From Hedera helix (Eukaryota > Streptophyta > Magnoliopsida > Apiales > Araliaceae), in NCBI GenBank assembly GCA_947179155.2, contig OX359273.1:38547023-38611022 (forward strand): 64,000 nt of DNA. The letters run 5' to 3'. A program made the position numbers and the translations under genes. This document shows positions 35,205 through 48,052 of this stretch, in pieces. The notes beneath the pieces are model-generated. The model was given only the letters and a program-made list of their open reading frames with translations, was not told the DNA's origin and did no database searches. Numbering within the stretch: position 1 is the first letter of the stretch; each line of letters starts with the position of its first letter.

Positions 35205-38200
35205 ATGGAAGCCTCTAAAATCATTTTGTTTTGCTACACTTTATTCTCTGCCTTGGTACCCATATCCACTGCAGTAGACACCTTAACTGCAAATCGAACC
35301 ATTAGAGATGATGGCAATAGCACCATTGTATCAGCTGGTGAAGTCTTTGAACTGGGATTTTTCAGTCCGGGTAGTTCCAAGAATCGATATGTGGGTATAT
35401 GGTATAAGAAGATACCAAACAAGACAGTTGTATGGGTTGCTAATAGGGAGGCTCCACTTGCCGACACTGCAGGCATTTTAAGGATAGATGTTAATGGGAA
35501 TTTAGTACTAATTGATGGTACCAACAACATAGTTTGGTCATTGAATTCATCAAGATCCGCGATGAATCCTGTAGCACAATTGTTAGATACAGGAAATCTT
35601 GTTATCATAAATGAAAGTGATATTGAGTCTGAAAATTTCATTTGGCAAAGTTTTGATCATCCTGGGGATCATCGTCTACCAGGCATGAAGATTGGCTGGG
35701 ACTTGGTAAGGGGCCTAGAGAGGTACATCACATCTTGGAAAAGTGCTGATGATCCTTCTCCGGGTAATTATACTTATCGGATCAATCTTAATGGATATCC
35801 ACAGCCACTTATATGGAAAGGCAAAGTTGTCCACTTCAGGTATGGACCTTGGGATGGTATTAAGTTCAGTGGCACCTCTTTTTCAATACCAAATCCAAGT
35901 TTTTCATCCAAATTTGTTTTCAATCAAAAGGAAGTCTATTACCAATATGAGTTTAGCTCTAGTTCTACTGTTATGAGGGGTCTGTTGAATTTGAATGGAA
36001 ATTCACAACTTCTCACATGGATGGATCGAACCCAAAGTTGGGTAACTTCTCTGGCTACCCAGAGAGATGATTGTGATCAGTATGCATTTTGTGGGGCAAA
36101 TGGTAAGTGTAACATTACACAGTCCCGATTAGGATACGATATATGTGGGTGTTTGAAAGGATTTGAACCAAAAATTCGAGAAAGATGGAAATCAGGAGAT
36201 TGGTCTAGTGGGTGTGTCCGGAAGACTGAATTGGATTGTGGGAATGGAGACGGATTTATGAAGTATTCGCAGTTGAAATTGCCAGACACACGGCGTTCAT
36301 GGTTTAACCAAAGCATGAACCTTAAGGAATGTGAGAAGGTTTGCTTGAAGAACTGCTCTTGTACAGCTTACTCGAATATGGATATTAGAGAAGGTGGAGT
36401 TGGGTGCTTGTTATGGTTTGGTGACTTGATTGATATCAGAGATTACAGGGAAGATGCGCTAGACCTTTATTTAAGAATGGCTTCCTCAGAACTCGGTAAT
36501 ACTACTACTTTTTTGTAGTGTAGCCTTTTGTTGTTAGTACAACTGCCAATAACAAAAGTGCTATTTCAAATGCATAACGAGTTTGTGTTTTACAATATGG
36601 TCAAATTATTTGGCTGTGCAGAGATAAATAGAAGCTCAAGATCAAACGGGCAAAATAGGGTCAAAGTCATTTCTGTAACAATAACACTAACAGTACTACT
36701 GCTACTACTAGGGCTATTTATTTGGAAGAAAAGAAAGCTGAAGAGAAAACTGAGGGAAGGTAATATGTTTGATTCTGGTATACTCATTGCATGCCTCTTG
36801 CTTTTATTAGCTATATGAATACGGTAATTATAATCATCTTCACACTGAAAAGAAAAGGAAAAAGGAAAAAGGAAAAAGAAAGACTCCAGAAGGGAATTAT
36901 TATTGAAACTAACAGTTTGGAGTACATGTTATAACAGATATGTTTATCGAGTTTGCAAATTGCAATATGCTTTGAGTTATCACTTTGCAGGAATATTAAC
37001 ACTTACTCGAGAAAATGATCCCAGAAATGAAAATCAAGCAGGAGATTTGGAGTTACCATTATTTGACTTCATAATAATTGCTAATGCCACTAACAACTTC
37101 TCCAACAACAATATGCTCGGAGAGGGTGGCTTTGGATTTGTCTACAAGGTAACAATTATATTTATGTACATCTGTTTAGAATCATATGAACATATTTTAT
37201 TTTACACATTAATCATGATACCTGCATAACCATAATGAATCAAGGTAGTTATCTATCACTAGTTTTTTCGTAAAATATTTTGATATAACTATCAACATAT
37301 TTCATTCAATGCACTAATCATGATACCAACAAAAGCATCAAGATAGTTACATGTATCATGTTAGTATCTCTGAATTAGTACCGGAGTGAGGTACTGTGAG
37401 TGGCCCCTTAATTCCACAAATATTTTGCATCTAACAGAATATCAGGCATAAATTTGCACTTTTTCTCAAAAGGAAAAAGAAATGTTGAGTAATATAGAAG
37501 TTCTCTGGCCTCAGTTTGTTGTAGGTGGGCGTATGATTGTGCTCTTTAGATAATTTAGGAACAAAAACGTAAAGCACTTGAATTCATTTGTATATGAAGC
37601 AGTCGTAATGATATTCAGGGAATCTTGGATGACGGACAAGAAATAGCTGTGAAGCGACTCTCAAAGACTTCGAAACAAGGACTAACTGAGTTCAAGAATG
37701 AAGTTTCACTAATAGCCAAACTTCAGCACCGAAACCTTGTGAGACTTCTAGGTTGCTGCATTGAAGAAGGGGAAATGATGTTGATCTATGAGTATATGCC
37801 TAACAAAAGCTTAGATTCATTTCTTTTTGGTATGACTGCCCTCATTGTTGGTACATTTTCTTAAAATTTGGCATTCTTAAATACTAAACTAAACTAAATA
37901 AGCTAATTTCCAAAGGAATCATAAAATAATTATGATAAGATATTTAGGAGCATGGAGGTTAACTTGAGTGACAACTTGCACAGATAAAGAACTAAGTAAG
38001 TTATTGGATTGGCCAAAGCGCTACAACATTATAAATGGCATAGCTAGAGGGTTGCTCTATCTTCATCAGGACTCCAGACTAAGAATCATTCATAGAGATC
38101 TCAAAGCGAGCAATATTTTACTTGATAATGAGATGAATCCAAGAATTTCAGACTTTGGCTTAGCTAGAAGTTTTGGAGGAAGTGAAACTGAAGTAAATAC

Positions 38201-38840
38201 AACAAGAGTGGTTGGAACATAGTAAGAATCTCTACAACACTTCAATTTTTTTACTTCTATTGCTTTGAAGCTTATATTTTTCAATTTATTTCCTACAGTG
38301 GTTATATGTCTCCAGAGTATGCACTTGATGGAATATTTTCAGTTAAATCAGATGTCTATAGTTTTGGCGTACTAGTGTTAGAGATAATTAGCGGGATGAA
38401 AATGAAAGGTTTCTATAATCCAGATCCCGGCCTTAACCTTCTTGGTCATGTAAGAGCCAAGAATACTGTATCTTAATGTTTTTTATATTACATGTTTTAA
38501 TAACTAAAATTTATATCCAATGATTTAATAGGGATGGAGACTTTATCAAGAGGGTAAGCTCTTAGAACTAATTGATGAGACGATTGCGATGTCATGTAAT
38601 CAGTATGAAGTTTTTCGAGCCATCCAAATCGGGTTATTGTGCGTTCAATCGCATCCAGATGATAGACCAAGTATGCCATTTGTGGTTTTGATGTTGAGCA
38701 GTGATGCTGAACTTCCTCAGCCTAATCAACCTGGTTTTTTCATTAAAAGGAAGAAGTTGCATGAATCAGGTTCTTCATCGAGCAATCTCGGGTTATCTTC
38801 GTCAAATAAATTTACTACTTCATTTCTTTCCCCTAGATAG
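35205..38840 (+). CDS. G-type lectin S-receptor-like serine/threonine kinase, copy B (intact)
   Basis: Seven exons: 35205-36495, 36622-36759, 36991-37148, 37619-37829, 37984-38221, 38299-38449, 38532-38840. All have GT/AG ends and the phases add up to 831 codons plus TAG, usual for this family (At4g27290-like). Domains: signal peptide 1 to about 24; bulb-type lectin (VFELGFFSPGSSKNRYVGIW, TVVWVANRE); S-locus glycoprotein region with the Cys cluster CDQYAFCGANGKC; PAN module CLKNCSCTAYSN; membrane span 446-465 encoded by exon 2; kinase with P-loop GEGGFGFVYK (520-529), Lys541, HRDLKASN (Asp638), DFG (Asp656), SPEYALDG and DDRPSM. All catalytic residues are present, so an active kinase is expected. 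Family role: plasma-membrane receptors in defence, self-recognition or development; the ligand is unknown. Start is the second Met of the MRVSMEASK region because the first is lost (ACG) here. Confidence 0.95.
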
Positions 38841-39137
38841 TGCATTTTTTATATTTAGCAATTAGTATTTAAGATAGTAATTAACATCATTAAAATAGGC
38901 AACCATGATATTATGCACAAGTAATATTATGCCGTGTGGCAGTTCACGATGGGCTCGTCACCCTGCTTCTATTTTCTAAACTCGTAGATTAATTTGTCAT
39001 TTTATACTACAAAATATTGGTAATGATGTTATCAATGCAATATTAGTATGTTAATAAGTATTTGATTGATAGTAAGGACATTGACTTTGTAGAGTTGGAT
39101 CTTTTTGTAAAATTTTATGACTACAAGAGGTGTCTTT
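38841..39137. other. Downstream flank of copy B
   Basis: Matches 47824-48050 after copy C (TTATGCACAAGTAATATTATG, then ATCAATxCAATATTAGTAT, then TTGCAAAATTTTATxxCTA). It holds the 3' UTR; no clear poly(A) signal chosen. Confidence 0.5.
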
Positions 39138-39326
39138 GAGGAGAATGATCCATATCTAAAGTCAGATTGGGAGTTTTGAGACCACCGTCCACACAGCAAT
39201 TGTCGGACATCCTAAAAACTGCTGTTCGGATGGAATCAAAATCAGCCTTTGGATCTTGGAATCGACAGTTGGATCACAGTTGGGTTTTCAACCAATTTTG
39301 GATGAAGATCACTCCTCATATATATA
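39138..39326. repeat. Short MITE, same termini family as the 48.05-kb element
   Basis: Left end GAGGAGAATGATCCATAT, right end complement TGAGGAGTGATCTTCATCC. About 190 bp. It sits at the same point of the duplicated flank (just after GAGGTGTCTT) as the larger element after copy C. A (TA)n run follows it. Confidence 0.6.
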
Positions 39327-39450
39327 TATATATATATATATATAGAGGTATGATCTATAGTAAGTACTTGCTATGGATAAAAAATAGGCAAACATCATCC
39401 ATACCGTATAAAATAAGAAGTAACGGCTAAGATTAGAAGGTGAAAATGGA

Positions 39451-39475
39451 CGTCCGCTACTATTAGTAGCGGACG
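39451..39475. repeat. Perfect short palindrome with one-base centre
   Basis: CGTCCGCTACTA, T, TAGTAGCGGACG. A GC-rich hairpin in AT-rich surroundings; it is not followed by a T run long enough to suggest a terminator. Confidence 0.85.
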
Positions 39476-39569
39476 CTTAATTTTTTTAAAAATGTTAGCT
39501 ACGAATAGTAGTGGATGCTGATAAAAAAGTCAAACCCTAAATATTATATCACAATACTCAACAGATGAT

Positions 39570-39657
39570 CCTAACCCTATAAATTAAACCTTAAACCTTA
39601 TAAACTAAACCCTAAACTCTTAAAACTAAACCTAAACCTTAAAAAATAAACCCTATC
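39570..39657. repeat. Degenerate telomere-like (TTAAACC/AAACCCTAAA) tract
   Basis: Repeated AAACCTTA/AAACCCTA units, imperfect, about 90 bp. Interstitial telomere-like repeats are common in plant genomes; this is not a chromosome end. Confidence 0.6.
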
Positions 39658-39948
39658 TTATAATTAGTAGGTCTCCTAATCAATATTGAAATTGGATGTA
39701 GCGGTCATCTGTTATTTTTTGATATAATATTTAGGGTAAAACTAAACCATAAACCCTATCTTATAATTAGCAGGTCTCCTAATCAGTACTGAAATTAGAT
39801 GTATCTGATCTAATATTTAGGGTTTAATTTTTTGATTAACCCTAATCAGTAATGACCCAGTTTTTGTGGGCTAAGAAAGTTAAGTCCGAGTCGGGTCGGC
39901 CCGTGGGCCATTTCAGTATTTTATAATTTTTTTTAAAAAAAATAATTA

Positions 39949-39952
<4 letters not shown>

Positions 39953-40002
<50 letters not shown>
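39953..40002. repeat. (AT)n microsatellite
   Basis: About 50 bp of pure AT dinucleotide. Confidence 0.95.
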
Positions 40003-40005
<3 letters not shown>

Positions 40006-41359
40006 CAACCATAACACATAATTTGAAATAAATACCAACTCTAATTATTTATAATTATTTATAATTATTACACATAATTTATACATAATCATTTAATATT
40101 ATTAGTAAATAAAATAAAATAATTAATAATTTTATAGACATTTTGTAGTCATATATATTAAAATGTAACTAATCTTGTGATTAATTAATTAATAAATGAA
40201 TATAATATCAATATTAAAGATAAGAGAGTAAAAGAAAGACTAAAGGCAATATATATGTATTATATTTATAATATTTTTTTTAATTATTATTCAAGATCAC
40301 ATGTTAGAATTTATTATTATATTCTTCATAATTCCCTACTTGATTTATTTTTTAAATTAATATTTTTTTTGTCAATAATATTAAACAATAATAAAAAAAA
40401 AAAAAAATCTTTACATCATCTAATTAATAAATCTTTTTAATTAATTTATCATCTAATTAATTAATATATTAAAAAAAGCACAAATTAACCACAGTACATA
40501 ATGGAAACGTCCAACCCAAAACCAACCTAAATAGCAGCTGACATATATTACACACAAACTTAGCCAAACAGACACCATACACACACAAAGAAACCCAAGC
40601 ATGCAGCTGCATGACTCGAACAGAACAGTAGTTCTCCTAAGAGCTACCATCCGAGGCCAAAATTATCAATATATTAAAATAGTAAAAATAATAAATACCT
40701 CAATATATTAATTAAAATAGTCTAACTTCAAAAGGTGCTTCTGGAATTACTTAAATACCCAAAGTATCAATATATTAACTTAATGTAACACATGTTAGAA
40801 TAGCAAAAATAATAAATACCTCAAGGAGAAGAAGGCTGTCCGTAACTATCTTACTTACAAAGACGTATAACATGTCTATAAGTCTATTATTTTTATTTAT
40901 TTATTAATACTCCAATGAGATCTTGACTTGTTCTGTCAATAAGTTGTACCATACACGATAAAAAGAGATGAAATGATACTTGGTAATAAACTATAAATAT
41001 ATTTTGTAAGAATAAAAATATATAATTTAACTAAAAGATAACTAATCACTGCTATACGCATAATTTAAATTTGTCTCAAATTTTGGTATCAATTTTTAAG
41101 TCACCAAAACAATATTGATTTGTAATTGACCATATTTTTTAGTGACACAACAAATATCCAAAAATTAATTTCAAAAATATTTTTCAAAATCATAATGTTA
41201 GGACTCTCAAACAATGAGCATCATTTCTACATGTATGTTTTATATTTTTATAAGTTCACCTCTCGCATAAGAATGAAGTAAATTATATATATATAAATAT
41301 TAAGTAGGCACATAAAAATATCATTTCGCATATCGAGTTTGATTATTTCAATATTATAT
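40003..41359. other. AT-rich intergenic DNA, partly duplicated at 49840-50170
   Basis: No credible gene. The part 40945-41290 matches 49845-50170 (CACGATAAAAAGAGATGAAATG, AATATATAATTTAACTAAAA, TTGTAATTGACCATA), so it is another shared block of the duplicated region. The 40480-40650 stretch is a little richer in GC but holds no supported ORF. Confidence 0.5.
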
Positions 41360-41367
41360 ATAGTCCT

Positions 41368-41703
41368 TCCGTTTTATTTTGAATTATAAGATCAATATTG
41401 ACTTATAAAAAGTCAACTTGAAATATTTTTAAATTTAAAATTGACATGATCCATTTAAGTTTTAAAAATAATAAATCTTATAATTAGTCAATTTGAAATA
41501 TTTTTAAATTTAAAATTAACATGATTTATTTAAGGTTTAAAAATAATAAATCTTATAGTTAATAGTAATTTTTAGGTAGTTTATAATATTTATAATTGTA
41601 TTAACATAAATTAAATGAATTTATATCAATTTTGAGTTTGAAAAAATTTGAAATTAATTTTTAAAAAGTCAATATTAATCTTATAATTTGGAATATAAGT
41701 ACT
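41368..41703. repeat. Stowaway-like MITE with internal duplication
   Basis: Left terminus GTCCTTCCGTTTTATTTTGA, with the right terminus in complement GTACTTATATTCCAAATTATAAGAT; both sit after TA. The inside has two direct copies of about 95 bp (AATTTGAAATATTTTTAAAT, then TTAAAAATAATAAATCTTAT). Confidence 0.65.
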
Positions 41704-41849
41704 ATGGTAGTATAATATATGAGTAATGTTACGGTGGCAAAAGATAACTACAAAACAATGAATTCGTACGAAATAATGTATCGGATTATAATTAGTGAAT
41801 GTTTCATCATATATGAGTGGGTCCAATGATTATAACAACTATATTAAAC

Positions 41850-42449
41850 TAACTAGGTTATTGAATTATTGACCAAAGCGCTATATCATTATAAATGGCA
41901 TCGTTAGCGGATTTTTCTATCTTCACCAAGACTCTAGATTAAGAATCATTAATAGAAATCTCAAAACGAGCAATACTTTACTTGATCACGAGATGACTCA
42001 CGAATTTTGGACTTTGGCTTGGCGCAGTTGGGACATAGTATGGATCTCTACAATACTTCAAACTTTTTTACTTTCATTACTAATTTATTTTCTATAGTGG
42101 TTACATATCTTTTGATTATGTATTTGGCAGAATATTTTCAGTTAAATCTAATATCTATAATTTCAACGTATTGGTGTTCGAGATAGTTAGCGGGATGATA
42201 ATGAAAATGTTGTATAATTCAGATACCGGACTCAATCTTCTTGGTCATGTAAGAGCCAAGAATACTACATCTTATGTTTTGTAAGGGTTCAACAAGTACT
42301 AAAAAATTGGTATCCAATCATTTAATAGGGATGGAGAATATATAATGAAGGTAAGTTTATGAAACTTATTGATGAGACGATTGTGGAGTCATGTTATTAG
42401 TTCAAAGTGCTTCAAGCTATTTAAATTGGGTTATTGTGTGTCCAATCAT
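41850..42449 (+). pseudogene. Receptor-kinase fragment E (kinase exons 5-7 only)
   Basis: Three diverged exon remnants in the right order. The exon 5 remnant (about 41850-42030) reads WPKRYNI-like text, then INRNLK where sisters have HRDLK, with a deletion after LGLA. Exon 6 remnant (about 42099-42249) has several changes. Exon 7 (about 42330-42449) breaks off inside the CVQ motif and joins sequence that in copy A lies about 1 kb further on. No exons 1-4 are present. Same strand as the other copies; it is the most decayed of the five. Confidence 0.88.
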
Positions 42450-44062
42450 GTTATAGTCATGTTCTTTTTTTATTATCTCTCTTTCTTTTCATAAAAGGCC
42501 ATTCTGGGTCATATTCGGTGGTTTGGCATATTTGCCAAATACTTTGCACCGTTATTCCAATGGATCAAAAAATCCCAAAAGTCTAAACTCAATTTAACTT
42601 GAACTCAACAAAGAAAATATTAAGGAGAATTTGGTCAAACCATAACCAGAAAAAAAGACATTTAGTCAAACTTCTTTTGTTTATTTAATATTTTTGACTA
42701 ATTTAATATCTAATATTTATGTGATTTACCAACATTAGTAATTATAATTCATAACAGACTCAAACTCTTCATTTACATAAGAAATTGTTATTTATTGCAA
42801 AAGGATGAACCTTCAACATGATACGAAAGAAATGATATATTTTATAATTTTATAATTTTTTTATAATTAATTACGTGAAAAATTATAAGTGATAATTTAT
42901 ATTTTATTCCATTTATGTTACTGAAAGAGTTTTATTTTAAAAACTTATAAATATGAGTAAGTGATAACATAATAATGATTTTTTGTCGGTAGAAATTATT
43001 AGTGAAAAGAAGACTCCTTCTAAAAAATAAGCAAATTCTTCCTTCGCTTTATATTAATGTTGATTTTTTAAAATCAATTTAAGAGATTTTTAAAATTAAA
43101 ATTGATATAAATTATTTTAATTTTAATCAATATAATAATGAATATTATAAATTATTTAAAAAATATTTTATTATTTCATAATTTTTAATGATCAATTATA
43201 AATTTAAAAATATTTTAAATTAATTTTTGAAAATTAATAATAATTATATAATTTAAAACGCATAAAGTATGATTATTTTTAATTTTTTTTTGGGGACAAA
43301 AGGTGTAGTACATAATTTTACATTCCTTTACTGTAAAGTACACTTGTAAAAAACAAACCCATTTTAAGGTTGAAGCTCTTCCCGTAAACCACCCGCGAAG
43401 GGGTCACCGCCTACACATCAACGAAGAAGATGGGTATTATTGCTATTAGGTGATAATGTTTGTTTTGACTTTTTGCTTTCACTTTGGTATAATTTTTGTT
43501 CTACAGTTGAGGTGGGTCTGATAGGCACTAAGCCTTTTGATTTTTTACAATGGCTTTATTTATGTTCTGTGCGTTTCAAGAATTTGAGATAATGATTTAT
43601 TGTTCATGGTCATCATCTTTGGCCCACTTCTTTCCATTTCATAGCACCTTTGGGCCTTGCAAACTAGTAGAGAATTCAATAGTAGCTTTCAAGTTTTAGA
43701 GATGGCTAATTGATTAGATACTCATGTCCCATAAAAGAGTCCTATTTACAAAATTCACAAATTTTATACAGTCCCATTTGCAAAATTTACAAATCTAACT
43801 ATATATTTTTGTTTCATGTTTACTCATAAATATGTAGTTCGGTCATAATATGTAATTTAGATGGTAAACTTGAGCATTATTTCCATATGTTTAATGACTA
43901 TTAGATTTCCATATGTTTCTTATTTGTTTTTCTCAGTTTCACAAAAATAGCACATTTTATTATTCACAAAGTAAGTCTATTATTCAACCGGGTCATCAGT
44001 TCATGAAGTATTTTTTGATGACTTGACTGAGATATGTGTATATAAGCTATAGTGAGAGAGCA
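42450..44062. other. Flank of fragment E and upstream region of copy C
   Basis: 42475-43020 matches 14513-14598 plus 16607-17010 after copy A and carries the empty hAT site at 42542-42549. 43045-43270 is an AT foldback of Stowaway-like look. 43340-43740 matches the block before copy B. The last 60 bp (GACTTGACTGAGATATGTGTATATAAGC) parallel B's immediate promoter. No other gene seen. Confidence 0.55.
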
Positions 44063-44074
44063 ATGAGGGTATCA

Positions 44075-47000
44075 ATGGAAGCCTCTAAAATTATTTTGTT
44101 TTTCTACACTTTATTCTCTGCCTTGATACCCATATCCACTGCAGTAGACTCCATAACTGCAAATCAAACCATTAGAGATGATGGCAATAGCACCATTGTA
44201 TCAGCTGGTGAAGTCTTTGAACTGGGATTTTTCAGCCTGGGTAGTTCCAAGAATCGATATGTGGGTATATGGTACAAGAAGATACCAAATAAGACAGCTG
44301 TATGGATTGCTAATAGGGAGACTCCACTTGCCGACACTGCAGGCATTTTGAGGATAGATGTTAATGGGAATTTAGTACTAATTGATGGTACCAACAGCAT
44401 GCTCTGGTCATCGAATTCATCAAGATTTGCGGTGAATCCTGAAGCACGATTGTTAGATATTGGAAATCTTGTTATCATAAATGAAAACGTTATTGAGTCT
44501 GCAAATTTCCTTTGGCAAAGTTTTGATCATCGTTTGCCAGGCATGAAGATTGGGTGGAACTTAGTAAAGGGCATAGAGAGGTACATCACGTCTTGGAAAA
44601 GTGCTGATGTTCCTTCTCCGGGTAATTATACTTATCGGATCAATCTTAGTGGATATCCACAGCCACTTGTGTGGAAAGGTAAAGTTGTCCATTTCAGGTT
44701 TGGACCTTGGGATGGTATTAAGTTCAATGGCACCTCTTTTTCTATACCAAATCCAAGTTTTTCATCCAAATTTGTTTTCAATCAAAAGGAAGTCTATTAC
44801 CAATATGAGTTTAGCTCTAGTTCTACTGTTATGAGGGGTGTGTTGAATTTGAATGGAAGTTCACAACACCTCACATGGACGGGTCAAACCCAAAGTTGGG
44901 TAAGTTCTATGACTACCCAGAGAGATGATTGTGACCAGTATGCATTTTGTGGGACAAATGGTAAGTGTAACATTACACGGTCCCAATTAGGTATGATATA
45001 TGTGAGTGTTTGAAAGGATTTGAACCAAAAAATCGAGAAAGATGGAAATCAGGAGATTGGTTTGGTGGATGTGTCCGGAAGACTGAATTGGATTGTGGGA
45101 ATGGGGACGGATTTAAGAAGTATTCGGGTTGAAATTGCCAGACACACGGCATTCATGGTTTGACCAAAGCATGAACCTTGAGGAATGTCAGAAGGAGTGC
45201 TTGAAGAACTGCTCTTGTACAGCTTACTCGAATATGGATATCTGAGAAGGTGGAGCTGGATGCTTGTTATGGTTTGGTGAGTTTATTGATATCAGAGATT
45301 ACAGGGAAGATGTGCTAGACGTTTATGTAAGAATGGTTTCCTCATAATTAGGTTCGTAGAGTAGCCTTTTATCCCTAATACAACTGCCAAATGCCAATAA
45401 CAAAACTGCTACTTCAAATGCATATTAAATTTATTTGTTTTACAATGCATGTGGTCAAAATTGTTTGGCTGTGCAGAGGTAAAAATAAGCTCAGGATTGA
45501 AGGGGCAAAAGGGGATCAATGTCATTGCTGTACCAGTAACACTAACAGTACTACTGCTACTCCTAGGGCTATTTCTGTGGAAGAAAAGAACACTGAAGAG
45601 AAAACTGAGAGAAGGTAATGTGTTTGATTTTTATATACTCATTTAATGCCTCTTGATTTTGTTAGCTTTGTGAATAAGGAAAGTATCAATCATCTTTACA
45701 GTGAAGTTGGTAATTGATTTTAGAAAACAGAACTAGACTATAAAGGATAGTGATGTTCTGAAAGTTGAAAGATCCTGCAATTTTCATAAGAGAGACTCAA
45801 ACAAAAGGACTCAAATGAATGATATGCCTCATTGGAGTCTCCTCCAGAGGAAAGGTACTAGGTGAGTGATTGAGTGAGGTGATAGGGGGGAATACATGGG
45901 GTTGGGGTGATATTTAAATGTTCGTGAAAAGAAGAGAAAGACTGGGGAACTGAATTATTATTGAAACTACACGTTATAATGAATATATTTATCGTGTTTG
46001 CATTTATTTATCACTTTGCAGGAATATTAACACTTACTCCAGAAAATGATCCCAGTAATGAAAATGAGGTGGGAGATTTGGAGTTACCACTGTTTGACTT
46101 CATAATAATTGCTAATGCCACTAATGACTTTGACTTGTCTATAAGGTAATAACTATATTTATGCGTATCTGTGTAGAATCATATCAACATTTTTTTTTCC
46201 ACGCACTAATCATGAGACCGGCATAACGAATCAAGGTAGTTATCTATCACTATTTTTTTCTAAAATATTTTAATCCAACTATAAACATTTTCAATATTTC
46301 GTTCTCTTCACTAATCATGATTCATGATACCAATAAAAGCATCAAGATAGATATTATCTTTGAAATAGTACAAGAGGGAGATACTGTGAATGGCCCCCTT
46401 AATTGCACGAGTATATTGCATTAAACAAAATAGCACTACTACTCAAGACATAAATTTGCATTCTTTTTCTCAAAAGGAAAATGAAGTGTTGGTGTAATAT
46501 AGTTCTTTGGCCTCAGTTTGTCGTAGGTGGGCATATGATGGTGCTCTTTAGATAACTTATAGGTGTATAGGAATAAAAACCTAAAACACTTGAATTCATT
46601 TGTATATGAAACAATTGCATTGATATTTAGGGCATCTTGAATGACGGAGAAGAAATAGCTGTGAAGTGGCTCTCAAAGACTTCGAAACAAGGACTAGTAG
46701 AGTTCAAGAATGAAGTTTCATTAATAACCAAACTTCAGCACCGAAATCTCGTGAGACTTTTAGGATGTTGCATTGCAGAAGGGGAAATGATGTTGATCTA
46801 TGAATACATGCCCAACAAAAATTTAGATTCATTTATTTTCGGTACAACTGCCCTTAATGTTGATACATTTTCTTAGAATTTGAGATTCTAAAATACTATA
46901 TTAAACATAATCAGATATACAAGAGCATGGGTTAACTTGAGTGACGACTTGAATAGATAAAAAATTAAGTCATTCATTGGATTGGCCAAAGCGTTACAAC

Positions 47001-47823
47001 ATTATAAATGGCATCGACATCGCTAGAGGACTTCTTTATCTTCACCAAGACTCTAGATTTAGAATCATTCATAGAGATCTCAATGCGAGCAATATTTTAC
47101 TTGATCAAGAGATGAATTTAAGAATTTTGGACTTTGCTTTGGCTAGAAGTTTTGGAGGAAGTGAAATTGAAGTAAATACAACAAGAGTGATTGTGATATA
47201 GTAAGAATCTCTACAACACTTAAAAACTTTTTACTTACATTGCTTTGACCCTGATACTTTTCACTTTATTTCCTGCAGTGGTTATATGTCTCCAGAATAT
47301 GCACTTGATGAAATATTTTCAATTAAATAAGATGTTTATAACTTTGGTGTATTAGAGATAATTAGTGGGATGAAAATGAAAGGGTTTTATAATCCAGATG
47401 CCAACCCGACCTTCTTGGTCATGTAAGACCTAGAATACTGTATTTGAAAATTTTTAATTACATGTTTTAAGAACTAATAAAATTCATATCCAATTATTTA
47501 AAAAGGATGAAGACTTTATAATTAAGGCAGGTTTTTGGAGCTAATTGATGAGACGATTATGGAGTCATGTAATCAGTATGAAGTTTTTTGAGCCATCCAA
47601 ATCGGGTTATTGGGTGTCCAAACACATCCAGAAGATTGACCAAGCATGCCATTTGTGGTTTTGTTGCTGAGGAGTGATGCTTAACTTCCTCAGCCTAATC
47701 AACCTGGTTTTTTGGTTAAAAAGGAAGATGCTGCAGAAACTACATAAAACAGGTTCTTCATCGAGTAAGTTTGAATTGTCTTCATCAAATAAATTAACTA
47801 ATACATTTCTTTCCCCCTAAATA
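44075..47823 (+). pseudogene. Receptor-kinase copy C, full-length but dead
   Basis: All seven exons are recognisable (exon 1 from 44075; exon 2 45477-45614; exon 3 46022-46145; exon 4 46631-46841; exon 5 46957-47200; exon 6 47279-47422; exon 7 to 47823). Lesions: one-base deletion near 44990 ends the frame after about 310 residues; another in the KYSG site near 45128; a TGA at the NMDI-R site (about 45241); loss of the exon 1 donor; a 34-bp deletion in exon 3 that removes the whole glycine-rich loop; HRDLN for HRDLK; DFA for DFG; a TAA and a deletion in exon 6; a lost exon 7 acceptor. Exon 5 also gained six in-frame bases. Exon 1 upstream of the first lesion is still well preserved, so inactivation is fairly recent. 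Confidence 0.95.
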
Positions 47824-48052
47824 GTATACTGTTTTAAGCAATTTGTTTACATCATTAAAATAGGCTCTCGGACACACAACCACGATATTACGCACAAGTA
47901 ATATTATGTTGCGTGACACTTTTTAGGAACTTGTAGATTAAAATTGTCGTTCCATATTACCAAATATCGGTAACAATGTTATCAATTCAATATTAGTATT
48001 CTGTAGATTTGGATCTCCTTGCAAAATTTTATAGCTATGAGGGGTGTCCTTA

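Noticed and set aside
39451..39475. Hairpin as a transcription terminator or microRNA precursor
   Set aside because: Arms are only 12 bp and there is no star-strand-like extended duplex; rho-type terminators do not apply in a plant nucleus.
39570..39657. Telomere-like AAACCCTAAA tract as evidence of a chromosome end
   Set aside because: Units are few and degenerate and unique sequence continues on both sides.
40453..40650. 65-codon Cys/Val-rich frame
   Set aside because: No family resemblance, no neighbours supporting it, short.
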